In this document: positions 1-7,600 of the stretch, one piece after another | Numbering within the stretch: the stretch's first letter is position 1 | Layout of the letters: each line of letters begins with the position of its first letter | NCBI GenBank assembly: GCA_020433835.1 | Contig: JAGRBY010000111.1 | Coordinates: forward strand, 1 to 15,113 | Direction: 5' to 3' | DNA from: Anaerolineae bacterium | GTDB lineage: Bacteria; Chloroflexota; Anaerolineae; 4572-78; J111 | Length of the DNA: 15,113 bases | Notes under the pieces: generated by a model | The model's input: only the letters and a program-made list of their open reading frames with translations | Databases searched by the model: none | Told to the model about the DNA's origin: nothing | Program-made: the position numbers and the translations under genes

Positions 1-1128
1 ATCACACTCCGGATCGGGGGTTTCATAGTTAATGGTCGGTGAGATGATACCATCATTCAAGGTTTTCACGCAAACCATCGCCTCAATAGCCCCAGCCGCC
101 CCAAACAAATGGCCTGTCATCGACTTTGATGAGGTCATGATCATATCGTAGGCGTGTTCGCCCAAAACATCTTTGATCGCCCGCGTTTCAACTTTGTCGT
201 TGAGGCGGGTACTGGTGCCGTGGGTGTTAACGTAATCAATCTCTTGGGCATCGATCCCGGCTTTGGCGATGGCTCGGCTCATAGCGGTAACGGCTCCAAG
301 TCCGTCCTCTCGGGGAGCAGCCAGGTGATAGGCTTCAACACATGTGCCGTAACCGATAACTTCGGCCAAGATGTTGGCCTTCCGCTTTTTAGCGTGCTCT
401 AACTCTTCCAACACCAGCACAACCGAGCCTTCACTCATCACAAAACCATCGCGATTAAGGTCGAAGGGACGGCACGCTCCAGCCGGATTATCATTATTGG
501 TCGAGATAGCTTTCATCACCTGGAAGCTGGCCATAATAAGCGGATTAATAACGGCTTCCGCACCACCAGCAATAATAGCGTCGGCATCGCCGCGCCGAAT
601 AATTTCAAACGCCTCACCGAGAGAGTCGGTGCCGGTGGCGCAAGCAGAAACAATGGCCATATTGGGACCAGTAATGTTGTAATCGATGGCGATACGCGCC
701 GGAGCGGTATCCGGCAGCATCATCGTAATGGTGAACGGATTTACCCGCGATGGTCCTCGGGTTTGCAGCACTTCGTGCTGTTCCATTACGCTGCCCATAC
801 CGCCAACGCAGGAACCAATGACCATCCCCACCCGGGTGCGATCAGTACCGTTTTTCAAAAGGCCGGAATCATCAATTGCTTGCCGTGAAGCCTCCATAGC
901 AAAATGGGTGTAACGATCTAAACGACGCGCTTCTTTCCGTCCAAACAGCTTATTTGCATCAAAACCTTTAACCTCGCCGGCAAAAGTGGTTTCAAAGTCT
1001 GAGGTGTCGAAATGGGTAATAGGAGCAATGCCACTTACACCAGCCTTTAAATTGTTCCACGCCTCTTCTACATTGTTACCGACTGGTGTCACAGCTCCCA
1101 TCCCAGTGACCACCACTCTTCTATTCAT
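1..1128 (-). CDS. fabF: 3-oxoacyl-[acyl-carrier-protein] synthase II, 3' end beyond window
   Basis: This enzyme condenses malonyl-ACP with a growing acyl-ACP in the cytoplasm, the elongation step of type II fatty acid synthesis. Translation of the complement from the ATG at 1128 gives 376 codons running off the window edge, against about 412 residues for the family, so roughly 36 C-terminal residues are missing. The thiolase-fold active site is complete and falls at the E. coli FabF numbers: Cys163 in SACATGTDS, His303 in NTHGTST, Lys335 and His340 in SSKSMTGHLFGAAG. The N-terminus MNRRVVVTGMGAVTPVG is typical. The start is supported by GGAG (complement of 1140-1143), 11 nt upstream. It is divergent from mnmG, and no acpP gene lies upstream, although acpP often accompanies fabF elsewhere. 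The assignment is secure; FabF rather than FabB rests on overall sequence style. Confidence 0.96.
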   Translation of the reverse strand, partial: MNRRVVVTGMGAVTPVGNNVEEAWNNLKAGVSGIAPITHFDTSDFETTFAGEVKGFDANKLFGRKEARRLDRYTHFAMEASRQAIDDSGLLKNGTDRTRVGMVIGSCVGGMGSVMEQHEVLQTRGPSRVNPFTITMMLPDTAPARIAIDYNITGPNMAIVSACATGTDSLGEAFEIIRRGDADAIIAGGAEAVINPLIMASFQVMKAISTNNDNPAGACRPFDLNRDGFVMSEGSVVLVLEELEHAKKRKANILAEVIGYGTCVEAYHLAAPREDGLGAVTAMSRAIAKAGIDAQEIDYVNTHGTSTRLNDKVETRAIKDVLGEHAYDMIMTSSKSMTGHLFGAAGAIEAMVCVKTLNDGIISPTINYETPDPECD

Positions 1129-1168
1129 GAATGTTTGTTCTCCTTTAGTGGCTAACCTTTAACAAAAT

Positions 1169-1192
1169 ATCTTAAGCATTAGGGCTTAAGAT
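1169..1192 (-). repeat. Perfect 9-bp inverted repeat in the fabF leader
   Basis: ATCTTAAGC and GCTTAAGAT form a perfect 9-bp inverted repeat around a 6-nt spacer, 26 nt upstream of the fabF ribosome binding site on the fabF strand. It has no T-tract and lies upstream rather than downstream of the gene, so a terminator is unlikely. It could be an operator or an mRNA hairpin in the 5' leader. The structure is visible; the role is inferred. Confidence 0.6.
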
Positions 1193-1263
1193 GTAAGTTC
1201 ATTTTTACCCTAACGGGCTGCATCCGGCGGTCGGTATGTCCCGTCCTCTCTCCAGGGTTGGTA

Positions 1264-1315
1264 CTCTATCATAGAGCAATTTTGTTTGGAATGAACATAG
1301 ATTCGCACCATTATA
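1264..1315 (-). promoter_or_regulatory. Candidate fabF promoter region with palindrome
   Basis: On the complement strand a consensus TATAAT lies at 1315-1310, without a good -35 box at normal spacing. Closer to the gene, TATGAT at 1273-1268 lies 18 nt downstream of TGTTCA (1297-1292). The second -10 sits inside a palindrome, CTCTAT-C-ATAGAG (1264-1276), which would suit a repressor site. Which of the two boxes is used cannot be decided from sequence. Both are weak calls. Confidence 0.3.
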
Positions 1316-1416
1316 ACCTATAACACCGTAGGCCCTCGAAGGAGGCGGCCAAGAAACGCCGACTTTGGATTAGATTTACACATAGCGGCTTAAAATAGGC
1401 TTTTCTGGCCTAATTT

Positions 1417-1445
1417 TTGGACTTTTGGGGTTAAATTCTTAATAT
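1417..1445 (+). promoter_or_regulatory. Candidate mnmG promoter
   Basis: TTGGAC (1417-1422) and TAATAT (1440-1445) are separated by 17 nt and would start transcription near 1452, about 100 nt before the mnmG start. The match to the sigma-70 consensus is partial. The rest of the 1129-1549 gap shows no convincing gene. Confidence 0.25.
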
Positions 1446-1549
1446 TCAAGGCTTTGGCCATTTCGTTTGCTTTGGGTCTTTGGCTGCGCTATACTCTAAG
1501 GATCAGAGCGATTCCAGCGTTTAGAGAACAAGCGAGAAAGAACCAAGCT

Positions 1550-3493
1550 ATGACTGAATTTACATATGACGTTATTGTCGTCGGGGGAGGCCATTCCGGT
1601 GTCGAAGCCGCTCTGGCCTCAGCTAAAATAGGAGCACAAACGCTGCTGCTGTCAATGTCGTTAGATACCATTGGCTGGATGAGCTGCAACCCCAGTATCG
1701 GCGGTTCGGCCAAGGGCCATCTGGTGCGCGAAGTCGATGCGTTGGGTGGGGCGATGGGCAAGCTCATCGACGAAACCTTTATTCAAATTCGCATGCTTAA
1801 TGACAGCAAGGGGCCGGCAGTTCACGCGCTTCGCGCTCAAGCCGATAAAAAACGGTACGCCTGGACGGTTCAGCGCACCTTAGAAAACACCCCTAATCTG
1901 GTGGTTCGTCAGGCCACCGTCGAAGGGCTGCTTATTCAGGGCGACCGCATTGCCGGGGTTAAAACCCAACTGGGCACAACCTATCGGGCGAAAGCCGTGG
2001 TATTGACAACGGGTACCTTTTTGGGGGGGCGACTCATCACCGGCGAATCGATTACGGAAGGTGGCCGCGCCGGGGAAAAAGCAGCGCTCCGTTTATCGAC
2101 CTCGCTGATCGAACTCGGTTTCCGTCTGGGACGGCTTAAAACCGGCACGCCGCCGCGCATCGATGCCCGAACGATTGACTTTAGCCGGACAAAACCCCAA
2201 TACGGCAGCGATACACCACTCTACTTCAGCTTCGAAAATCAGTACGCCGCCAACATTCAGCCACCCAACTGGCTCAACGAACCACCGCATCCCGTCTATC
2301 CCATCGAGCACCAAACCGACTGGCGACCGCAAATGCCCTGCTACCTGGTTCATACCGCGCCGGAAACACATGACATCATCCGGACCAACCTCGATCGTGC
2401 GCCGATGTTTACCGGCGTCATCGAAGGCACCGGCCCGCGCTACTGTCCCAGCATCGAAGACAAAATTGTGCGATTCGCCCACAAAGATAGCCACCAGATG
2501 TTCCTGGAGCCGGAAGGCTGGCAGACAACCGAGGTCTATCTGCAAGGCGGCAACACCAGCCTGCCGGAGGATGTGCAGTGGCAAATGGTGCGCTCGATTC
2601 CGGGGCTGGAAAACGTCGAAATTATGCGGATTGGCTATGCGGTTGAGTATGATTATGTGCCGCCCGATCAGCTCTATGCCTGGCTCGAAACCAAACATGT
2701 CGAAGGGCTGTTCCATGCCGGGCAAATTAACGGCACCACCGGCTATGAAGAGGCCGGAGCGCAAGGCTTGATTGCCGGGATGAATGCCGCCCTCAAAGTA
2801 AAGGGCGCGTCGCCCGTGACGCTGGGCCGCGATCAGGCCTATATTGGCGTGTTGATTGATGATTTGGTGACGCAAGAGCACACCGAACCGTACCGCCAGA
2901 TGACCTCACGGGCCGAATACCGGCTGCTGCTGCGTCAGGACAACGCCGATCTGCGGCTGTCGGCCATTGGCTATCAGGCCGGGCTAATTTCCGCTGAGCG
3001 TCTGGCAACGGTCGAGGCTAAACGGCAGGCCATCGAGCAGGAAATCGAGCGGCTGAAGGCCACCAACTTTTCCGGAACCAACGGAACCAGCGAGATTCTG
3101 GCCGATTTTGGCCTTAAACCCGTTACCAACGGGGCCAACGCGCTGCAATTTTTGCGCCGCCCTGATGTCGATTATGATGTCATTGCCTCGCTCGCGCCGC
3201 CGCCAGAGCCGCTGCCGGCCGATGTCATCGAACAAGTGACGATTGAAACCAAGTACGAGGGTTACATCGACAAACAGTACCAGCACGTCGAGCGCATGCG
3301 CCGCCTGGAGAGCAAAACGATCCCGGCCAATTTTAATTACGAGGCCATAACCGGCCTGCGTAACGAGGCTCGCCAGAAGCTTATCCACTTTCAGCCGGCC
3401 ACGGTGGGGCAGGCAGGACGCATCGCCGGGGTCAATCCGGCTGACATCAGCGTGCTGCTAATTCATCTGGAAAAACGATCGTTGGTTAAGTGA
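1550..3493 (+). CDS. mnmG: tRNA uridine-5-carboxymethylaminomethyl(34) synthesis enzyme MnmG (GidA)
   Basis: With MnmE, MnmG installs the (carboxymethyl)aminomethyl group on the wobble uridine of certain tRNAs, using FAD, in the cytoplasm. The 647-aa product has the usual family length. Visible motifs are the FAD-binding GGGHSG at residues 12-17, [16 protein letters not shown] around 46-61 (Cys46), [19 protein letters not shown] around 79-97, [21 protein letters not shown] with the second conserved Cys at 299, TSLPEDVQ, and a C-terminal helical domain with [18 protein letters not shown]. The frame is open back to a TTG at 1454, but homology begins only at [14 protein letters not shown], so the ATG at 1550 was chosen; a weak purine stretch (GAGAAAG) precedes it. 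The region between the FAD domain and Cys299 looks about 20 residues longer than in E. coli. No mnmE is in the window. Confidence 0.97.
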   Translation: MTEFTYDVIVVGGGHSGVEAALASAKIGAQTLLLSMSLDTIGWMSCNPSIGGSAKGHLVREVDALGGAMGKLIDETFIQIRMLNDSKGPAVHALRAQADKKRYAWTVQRTLENTPNLVVRQATVEGLLIQGDRIAGVKTQLGTTYRAKAVVLTTGTFLGGRLITGESITEGGRAGEKAALRLSTSLIELGFRLGRLKTGTPPRIDARTIDFSRTKPQYGSDTPLYFSFENQYAANIQPPNWLNEPPHPVYPIEHQTDWRPQMPCYLVHTAPETHDIIRTNLDRAPMFTGVIEGTGPRYCPSIEDKIVRFAHKDSHQMFLEPEGWQTTEVYLQGGNTSLPEDVQWQMVRSIPGLENVEIMRIGYAVEYDYVPPDQLYAWLETKHVEGLFHAGQINGTTGYEEAGAQGLIAGMNAALKVKGASPVTLGRDQAYIGVLIDDLVTQEHTEPYRQMTSRAEYRLLLRQDNADLRLSAIGYQAGLISAERLATVEAKRQAIEQEIERLKATNFSGTNGTSEILADFGLKPVTNGANALQFLRRPDVDYDVIASLAPPPEPLPADVIEQVTIETKYEGYIDKQYQHVERMRRLESKTIPANFNYEAITGLRNEARQKLIHFQPATVGQAGRIAGVNPADISVLLIHLEKRSLVK

Positions 3494-3526
3494 GGGCTAG
3501 CTGTGGGATAATTTCCCGTGGTGGTA

Positions 3527-3555
3527 CTTTCCCATCTGTCGAGTTGTGGTATAAT
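3527..3555 (+). promoter_or_regulatory. Candidate extended -10 promoter after mnmG
   Basis: TGGTATAAT ends at 3555 and contains a perfect TATAAT (3550-3555) with the TGn extension. The -35 position 17 nt upstream (CTTTCC) is poor, as is common with extended -10 promoters. A transcript would begin near 3562, about 30 nt before the large hairpin at 3592-3653, so this promoter could drive a structured leader or small RNA ahead of the zinc-ribbon gene. Confidence 0.35.
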
Positions 3556-3591
3556 CGTACGACCTTAACGCCTGTAATAATAGGTCTCATC

Positions 3592-3653
3592 GGAGTCGAG
3601 GCCTTAGCCGGATTATCACATCGATTGTATAAACCGGCTAATGCCTCGACTCC
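3592..3653 (+). repeat. Large imperfect hairpin (24-bp arms) downstream of mnmG
   Basis: The arms 3592-3615 and 3630-3653 are inverted copies with 22 of 24 positions paired: an 11-bp run GGAGTCGAGGC/GCCTCGACTCC, a mismatch, 8 bp TTAGCCGG/CCGGCTAA, a mismatch, then 3 bp. The 14-nt loop can add four more pairs (T-A, then ACA/TGT after one bulged base). No T-tract follows, so it is not a standard intrinsic terminator. Options are a folded 5' leader or small RNA from the promoter at 3550, an mRNA 3'-end stabiliser for mnmG, or a palindromic repeat element. The structure is certain; the function is unknown. Confidence 0.75.
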
Positions 3654-3680
3654 TCATTATGTAGGATAGGGTTCGCAACG

Positions 3681-3721
3681 CAATATGTTGCGGTTATATA
3701 AATCTTTTGTACAATATGTTG
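3681..3721 (+). promoter_or_regulatory. Promoter of the zinc-ribbon gene with two repeated operator-like sites
   Basis: TTGCGG (3688-3693) and TACAAT (3710-3715), 16 nt apart, make a plausible promoter starting transcription near 3722. CAATATGTTG occurs twice, at 3681-3690 and 3712-3721, 31 bp start to start. Each copy sits in a short dyad: CGCAA-TATG-TTGCG and ACAA-TATG-TTGT. The copies overlap the -35 and -10 boxes and lie close to three helical turns apart, as expected for a dimeric repressor binding the same face of DNA. The regulator is unknown. Confidence 0.5.
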
Positions 3722-3751
3722 TGTACTAAGTTTGGGGGAGAACGTTAGGTA

Positions 3752-4372
3752 ATGCCTGAAATTACAATCCCATCATTTGTCATCACCGGATTGCAAGTTA
3801 TTTTGGCCTTCACCGGAGCCTTTTTTGTGGCGCTGTGGCTGAGCCTGGTGGTTTGGACATTCCGTGATGCCCGCGCCCGCTCGCGCGATATTTTTGCAAT
3901 TTTATTAGCCACGCTAATGGTCGTGGTCTTTGGCCCGCTGGGGCTTGTGCTCTATTTCTTATTGCGCCCGCAAAACACGCTGGCCGAACTGTATGAACGC
4001 TCTTTGGAAGAAGAGGCACTACTGCAAGATTTAGAAGATCGCCCCTACTGCCCCGGCTGCTCACGCCAGGTCAATGAGGCCTGGGTGGTGTGTCCCGATT
4101 GTCATACGACCTTAAAAAAGGTATGTCCCAATTGCAGCAACACCCTGCAGCTGGCCTGGGCAGTGTGTCCCTTCTGCGCCACGGCGGTAGAAGTGCCGGC
4201 TCCTCCTCCCGATCACTCCGGTTCAGCCGGACTACCGGAGACCGTGACCCAACCGATGGCCGAGCCGGTCTACCAAGATCCTATTCCTGAGCCGACCCCC
4301 TATGTCGAGCGTCCTCGTACGGCTCGGGCTGATGAAACCCAGCCGCAAATTCCACAAACAGGGTCAGCATAA
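3752..4372 (+). CDS. Membrane protein with double zinc ribbon
   Basis: This is a 206-aa protein with two N-terminal hydrophobic segments (about residues 10-36 and 46-71) joined by a short basic loop (RDARARSRD). A likely helical acidic stretch (LAELYERSLEEEALLQDLED) follows, then two tandem zinc ribbons with Cys at 100, 103, 114, 117 and 125, 128, 139, 142. Both have the spacing CxxC-x10-CxxC, as in double zinc ribbon (DZR-type) modules. The last 60 residues are Pro/Glu-rich and probably disordered. By the positive-inside rule the basic loop would be cytoplasmic, but a two-helix hairpin would then place the ribbons outside; topology is unresolved. GGGGGAG (3734-3740) lies 11 nt before the ATG. 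The gene has its own promoter and terminator, so it is monocistronic. Similar modules are widespread and of unknown role; no specific function is proposed. Confidence 0.88.
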   Translation: MPEITIPSFVITGLQVILAFTGAFFVALWLSLVVWTFRDARARSRDIFAILLATLMVVVFGPLGLVLYFLLRPQNTLAELYERSLEEEALLQDLEDRPYCPGCSRQVNEAWVVCPDCHTTLKKVCPNCSNTLQLAWAVCPFCATAVEVPAPPPDHSGSAGLPETVTQPMAEPVYQDPIPEPTPYVERPRTARADETQPQIPQTGSA

Positions 4373-4398
4373 CGCCGATTTTAGTCAGATTACCCTAC

Positions 4399-4432
4399 AA
4401 AGGCCAGGTGTGACACACATCTGGCCTTTTTT
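4399..4432 (+). terminator. Intrinsic terminator of the zinc-ribbon gene
   Basis: AAAGGCCAG (4399-4407) pairs with CTGGCCTTT (4421-4429). The stem continues inward as GTGTG/CACAT (one G-T wobble) to a 3-nt loop, giving 14 pairs, and a run of six T ends at 4432. It lies 27 nt after the stop codon. Confidence 0.93.
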
Positions 4433-4477
4433 GATTCTTATGCCGGAAAACTTTTCATAATCAAAACTTTACGGCAA

Positions 4478-4507
4478 TTGTCTTTTAATGTAGACTTAAA
4501 TTATGTT
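4478..4507 (+). promoter_or_regulatory. Candidate promoter of the surface-protein operon
   Basis: TTGTCT (4478-4483) and TATGTT (4502-4507), 18 nt apart, each match four of six consensus bases. They are the best pair seen between the upstream terminator and the start at 4653. A transcript would carry a leader of about 140 nt containing the two hairpins described next. Confidence 0.3.
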
Positions 4508-4511
4508 CACT

Positions 4512-4572
4512 GTCCATCTCATCCAAATGGACGAGCAAACCCTACGCCAAATAGCGTAGACTGTTTGTTTGC
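4512..4572 (+). other. Two adjacent hairpins in the leader of the PKD protein gene
   Basis: GTCCAT (4512-4517) pairs with ATGGAC (4527-4532). Next, CTACGC (4542-4547) pairs with GCGTAG (4554-4559) around a 6-nt loop, and this second stem is enclosed by CAAAC (4536-4540) with GTTTG (4563-4567). They lie between the candidate promoter and the ribosome binding site, so they may fold in the mRNA leader. No known riboswitch core was recognised. Confidence 0.5.
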
Positions 4573-4652
4573 ACGGAAAAGGTACATTTGTAGGATGTAA
4601 ACATAAGCCAGTTAGAGTAAAATCCTCTAAAACAAAGTTGTTGGGAGGTTAC

Positions 4653-7600
4653 ATGCGTAATAAAGGATTCCTGAGCGGCTGGTCTGCTCTGGAAAAAACA
4701 TTGCTAGGCCTTTTTGTGCTGCTGCTTGTCGTTGCCGGCCTAGTTGCTGTTCTACTGGGCGGCGAAATTCTATTTTTAACGGAAGAACGTGCTCAGGTTG
4801 ACCAACCCCCTACTGTGGCTGTTGTTGCTACCCCTACCGCATTAGCGGTTCCCCCTGATCCTTTACCCGATACCGATACCAACCCCGATACCCAAGCCCC
4901 TGATGAAATTACAGCCCCAGCCATCAGTCTTAATCCCAGTGCCGGTGAGCCTGGCTCAACCGTCACGGTCTCCGGTGAAAATTGGCCCTCAGGCAGCCGG
5001 GTAATTATCTCGTTGGTTCCAGCCGACCCGCCGGCCTATACCGTCAACAGCGCCGTCATTGACCAAGACGGGCGCTTTTCTGTGGAAATTATCGTGCCCA
5101 CCGACTCGCGTTGGCTCGATGAAAGCCCTGTGCCTATTTTGGCCACTACCGACGATGACAGCATCAAGACCCAAGAATTGCTATCGATCATCACCCCAGG
5201 TGAAACGGTTCCGCAACCCACGCCCGGCTCCTCGAACGATGTTATTGTCATTTCACCCGATCCCGAGATAACCCGCACCCCGCCCGCCCCAACCGTGGCC
5301 CAACTCACCACCACCGCCAATCTAAACGTGCGATCCGGCCCCGGCACCGACTACGATATCTTAGGGGTGCTGCTGCTGGGACAATCGGCTGAGATTATTG
5401 GCCGTAACGCCGAAGCAACCTGGTGGCAGGTCAAGTACCCTTCCGCAACCCAGGATTTCGGCTGGGTGTCGGCCCAATTTGTGCAGGCCAGTAACATCGC
5501 CAATGTGCCGATTGTCACGGCACCGCCGGCACCCACACCGGTACCGGCCACACCAACCGCCACGCCTGAACCGGGGGTGATCATTACCGACTGGCGCGGT
5601 GAGTACTATAACAACGAAACGTTAAGCGGTTCTCCGGTCGTAGTCCGTAACGATGTAGCCATTAGCTTCGATTGGGGCCTTGGTTCGCCCGACTCGCGCC
5701 TGCCGACCGACTACTTCTCGGCGCGCTGGACGCGAACCGTCAACTTCTCAGCCGGCACCTACCGCTTCTACAGCCGAACGGATGACGGTGTGCGCGTCTG
5801 GGTTGACGGCGCACTGTTCATCAACCAATGGCGTCAGCAATCGCCCACCACCTACGCCGCTGATATTTACCTATCCGAAGGCGATCACAACATCCGCATG
5901 GAATACAACGAACTCACCGGCGGCGCGGTTGCTCTGCTCTCGTGGCAGCGCACCGATACCTATCCCGACTGGAAAGCCGAATATTTCAGCAACCCCGACC
6001 TCAGCGGCTCACCGGTGTTGGTTCGCAACGAAGGCAGCATTAGCTACAACTGGAACGGTAACTCACCCGGCACCGGCGTACCCGGCCAGAACTTCTCGGT
6101 GCGCTGGACGCGCCAGGTTCCCTTTGACGGCGGCGACTATCTGTTCCGCATTATCTCCGACGACGGGCATCGGCTGTGGATCGACAACGATCTTATCTCT
6201 GATCGCTGGCGAGACGGAAATACCGATGTTATCGAAGTGCAACGTAGCGTTACCTCAGGCATCCACCAACTTCGCGTGGAATATTACCAACGCACCGGCC
6301 AATCCTTTGTCGGTCTGGCCTGGCAGCGCACCGACCGCGAGCAAGAAGGCCCGCTGGCCGTTATTCGCTCATCGAGCGAAGGCATCGTCGGCGAGCCGAT
6401 TAAGTTCGATGGCAGCCGATCGCGTCAGGGCGACAGTTCCATCGACAAGTACGAGTGGGATTTTGGCGACGGCAAACACACCCGAGGCAAAAAGGTTGAC
6501 CATACCTATGACGATCCCGGCACCTACCGCGTTAAGCTGCGGGTAACGGACGAAAACGGGCTACGCGACACCACCGACATAAAAATAAAAATTGAAGACG
6601 ACCTCGCGTCAACCACCTCGCCAACCGCTATTCTCGATGGCCCGTCTACCGGCGATGTCGGCACGCCGGTCACCTTTAGCGGTAGTCGATCCTATTCCAT
6701 CAGCCCGATTAGCGAGTATCGCTGGACCTTCGGCGACGGAACCACAGCCCGCGGCCAGCAAGTTTCGCATACCTTCAACAAAGATGCGCTGTACAGCGTG
6801 GTCTTGACGGTAGTGGCCGAAAACGGGCTGCGCAGCAGCGACAGCCTCTCCATCCGCATTGATGATAATTTGAGCGGCGGCACGGCACCTGTGGCTAAAA
6901 TCAGCGCTCCCAGCGAGTCGCAATGGGGCCAAGAGGTAATCTTTGACGGTTCCGCCTCAACCTCCAAAAATCAAATCGTCAGTTGGGCCTGGGATTTTGG
7001 CGACGGCTCCGGGGCCAACGGCCCGCGCGTACCGCACGTCTTCACCCGACCGGCTAACAAGGGCGATGTTGTGGCCTACAACGTTCGCTTAACCGTAACC
7101 GACCAGAACGGCTTAGAAAACACAGCCACCCATCTCATCACCCTACTCGATCCGCCGCCATCGACCGATCCGCCCAAAGCCGCCATCTCCGGTCCTTCAT
7201 CAACGGAGGTCGGCCAGGCTATCACCTTTGACGGCAGCGGCAGTCAATCGTCAAACCCTATTGCCAGTTATAATTGGGACTTTGGCGACGGCAACACCGC
7301 GACCGGCGCTCAGGTAAACCATACCTACACCGCCAGCGGCGATTTCACCGTTGTTCTTGCCGTTACTGACGATCAAGGCCAAACCGGATCGGCTTCAAGG
7401 CAAGTTCAAGTTAACTCGCAGCCGGCTCCCGATCCCTTAGTAGCCCGCATCAGCGGCCCCACCCAGGGCCAGGTCAACCAGGCGCTTGCCTTCGATGCCC
7501 AATCATCAACCTCAGCCGCCCCATTAAATGATATCCAATGGGACTTTGGCGATGGTAGCGCAACCAGCGGCAGCTTGGTAATCAACCATGTCTATACCGC

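Noticed and set aside
1454..1549. N-terminal extension of MnmG from a TTG at 1454
   Set aside because: The extra 32 residues have no family counterpart; homology and normal length begin at the ATG at 1550.
2093..2881. Long antisense frame inside mnmG (262 codons)
   Set aside because: It mirrors the conserved MnmG frame and resembles no protein; a GC-rich shadow.
4512..4600. c-di-GMP-I (GEMM) riboswitch
   Set aside because: A GCAAACC-like stretch is present but the later ACGCAAAGCC core and the second helix pair are not.
4569..4652. Earlier TTG start for the PKD protein
   Set aside because: GGGAGG sits just before the ATG at 4653, and that start places the membrane segment at a normal distance from the N-terminus; the upstream part overlaps the leader hairpin.
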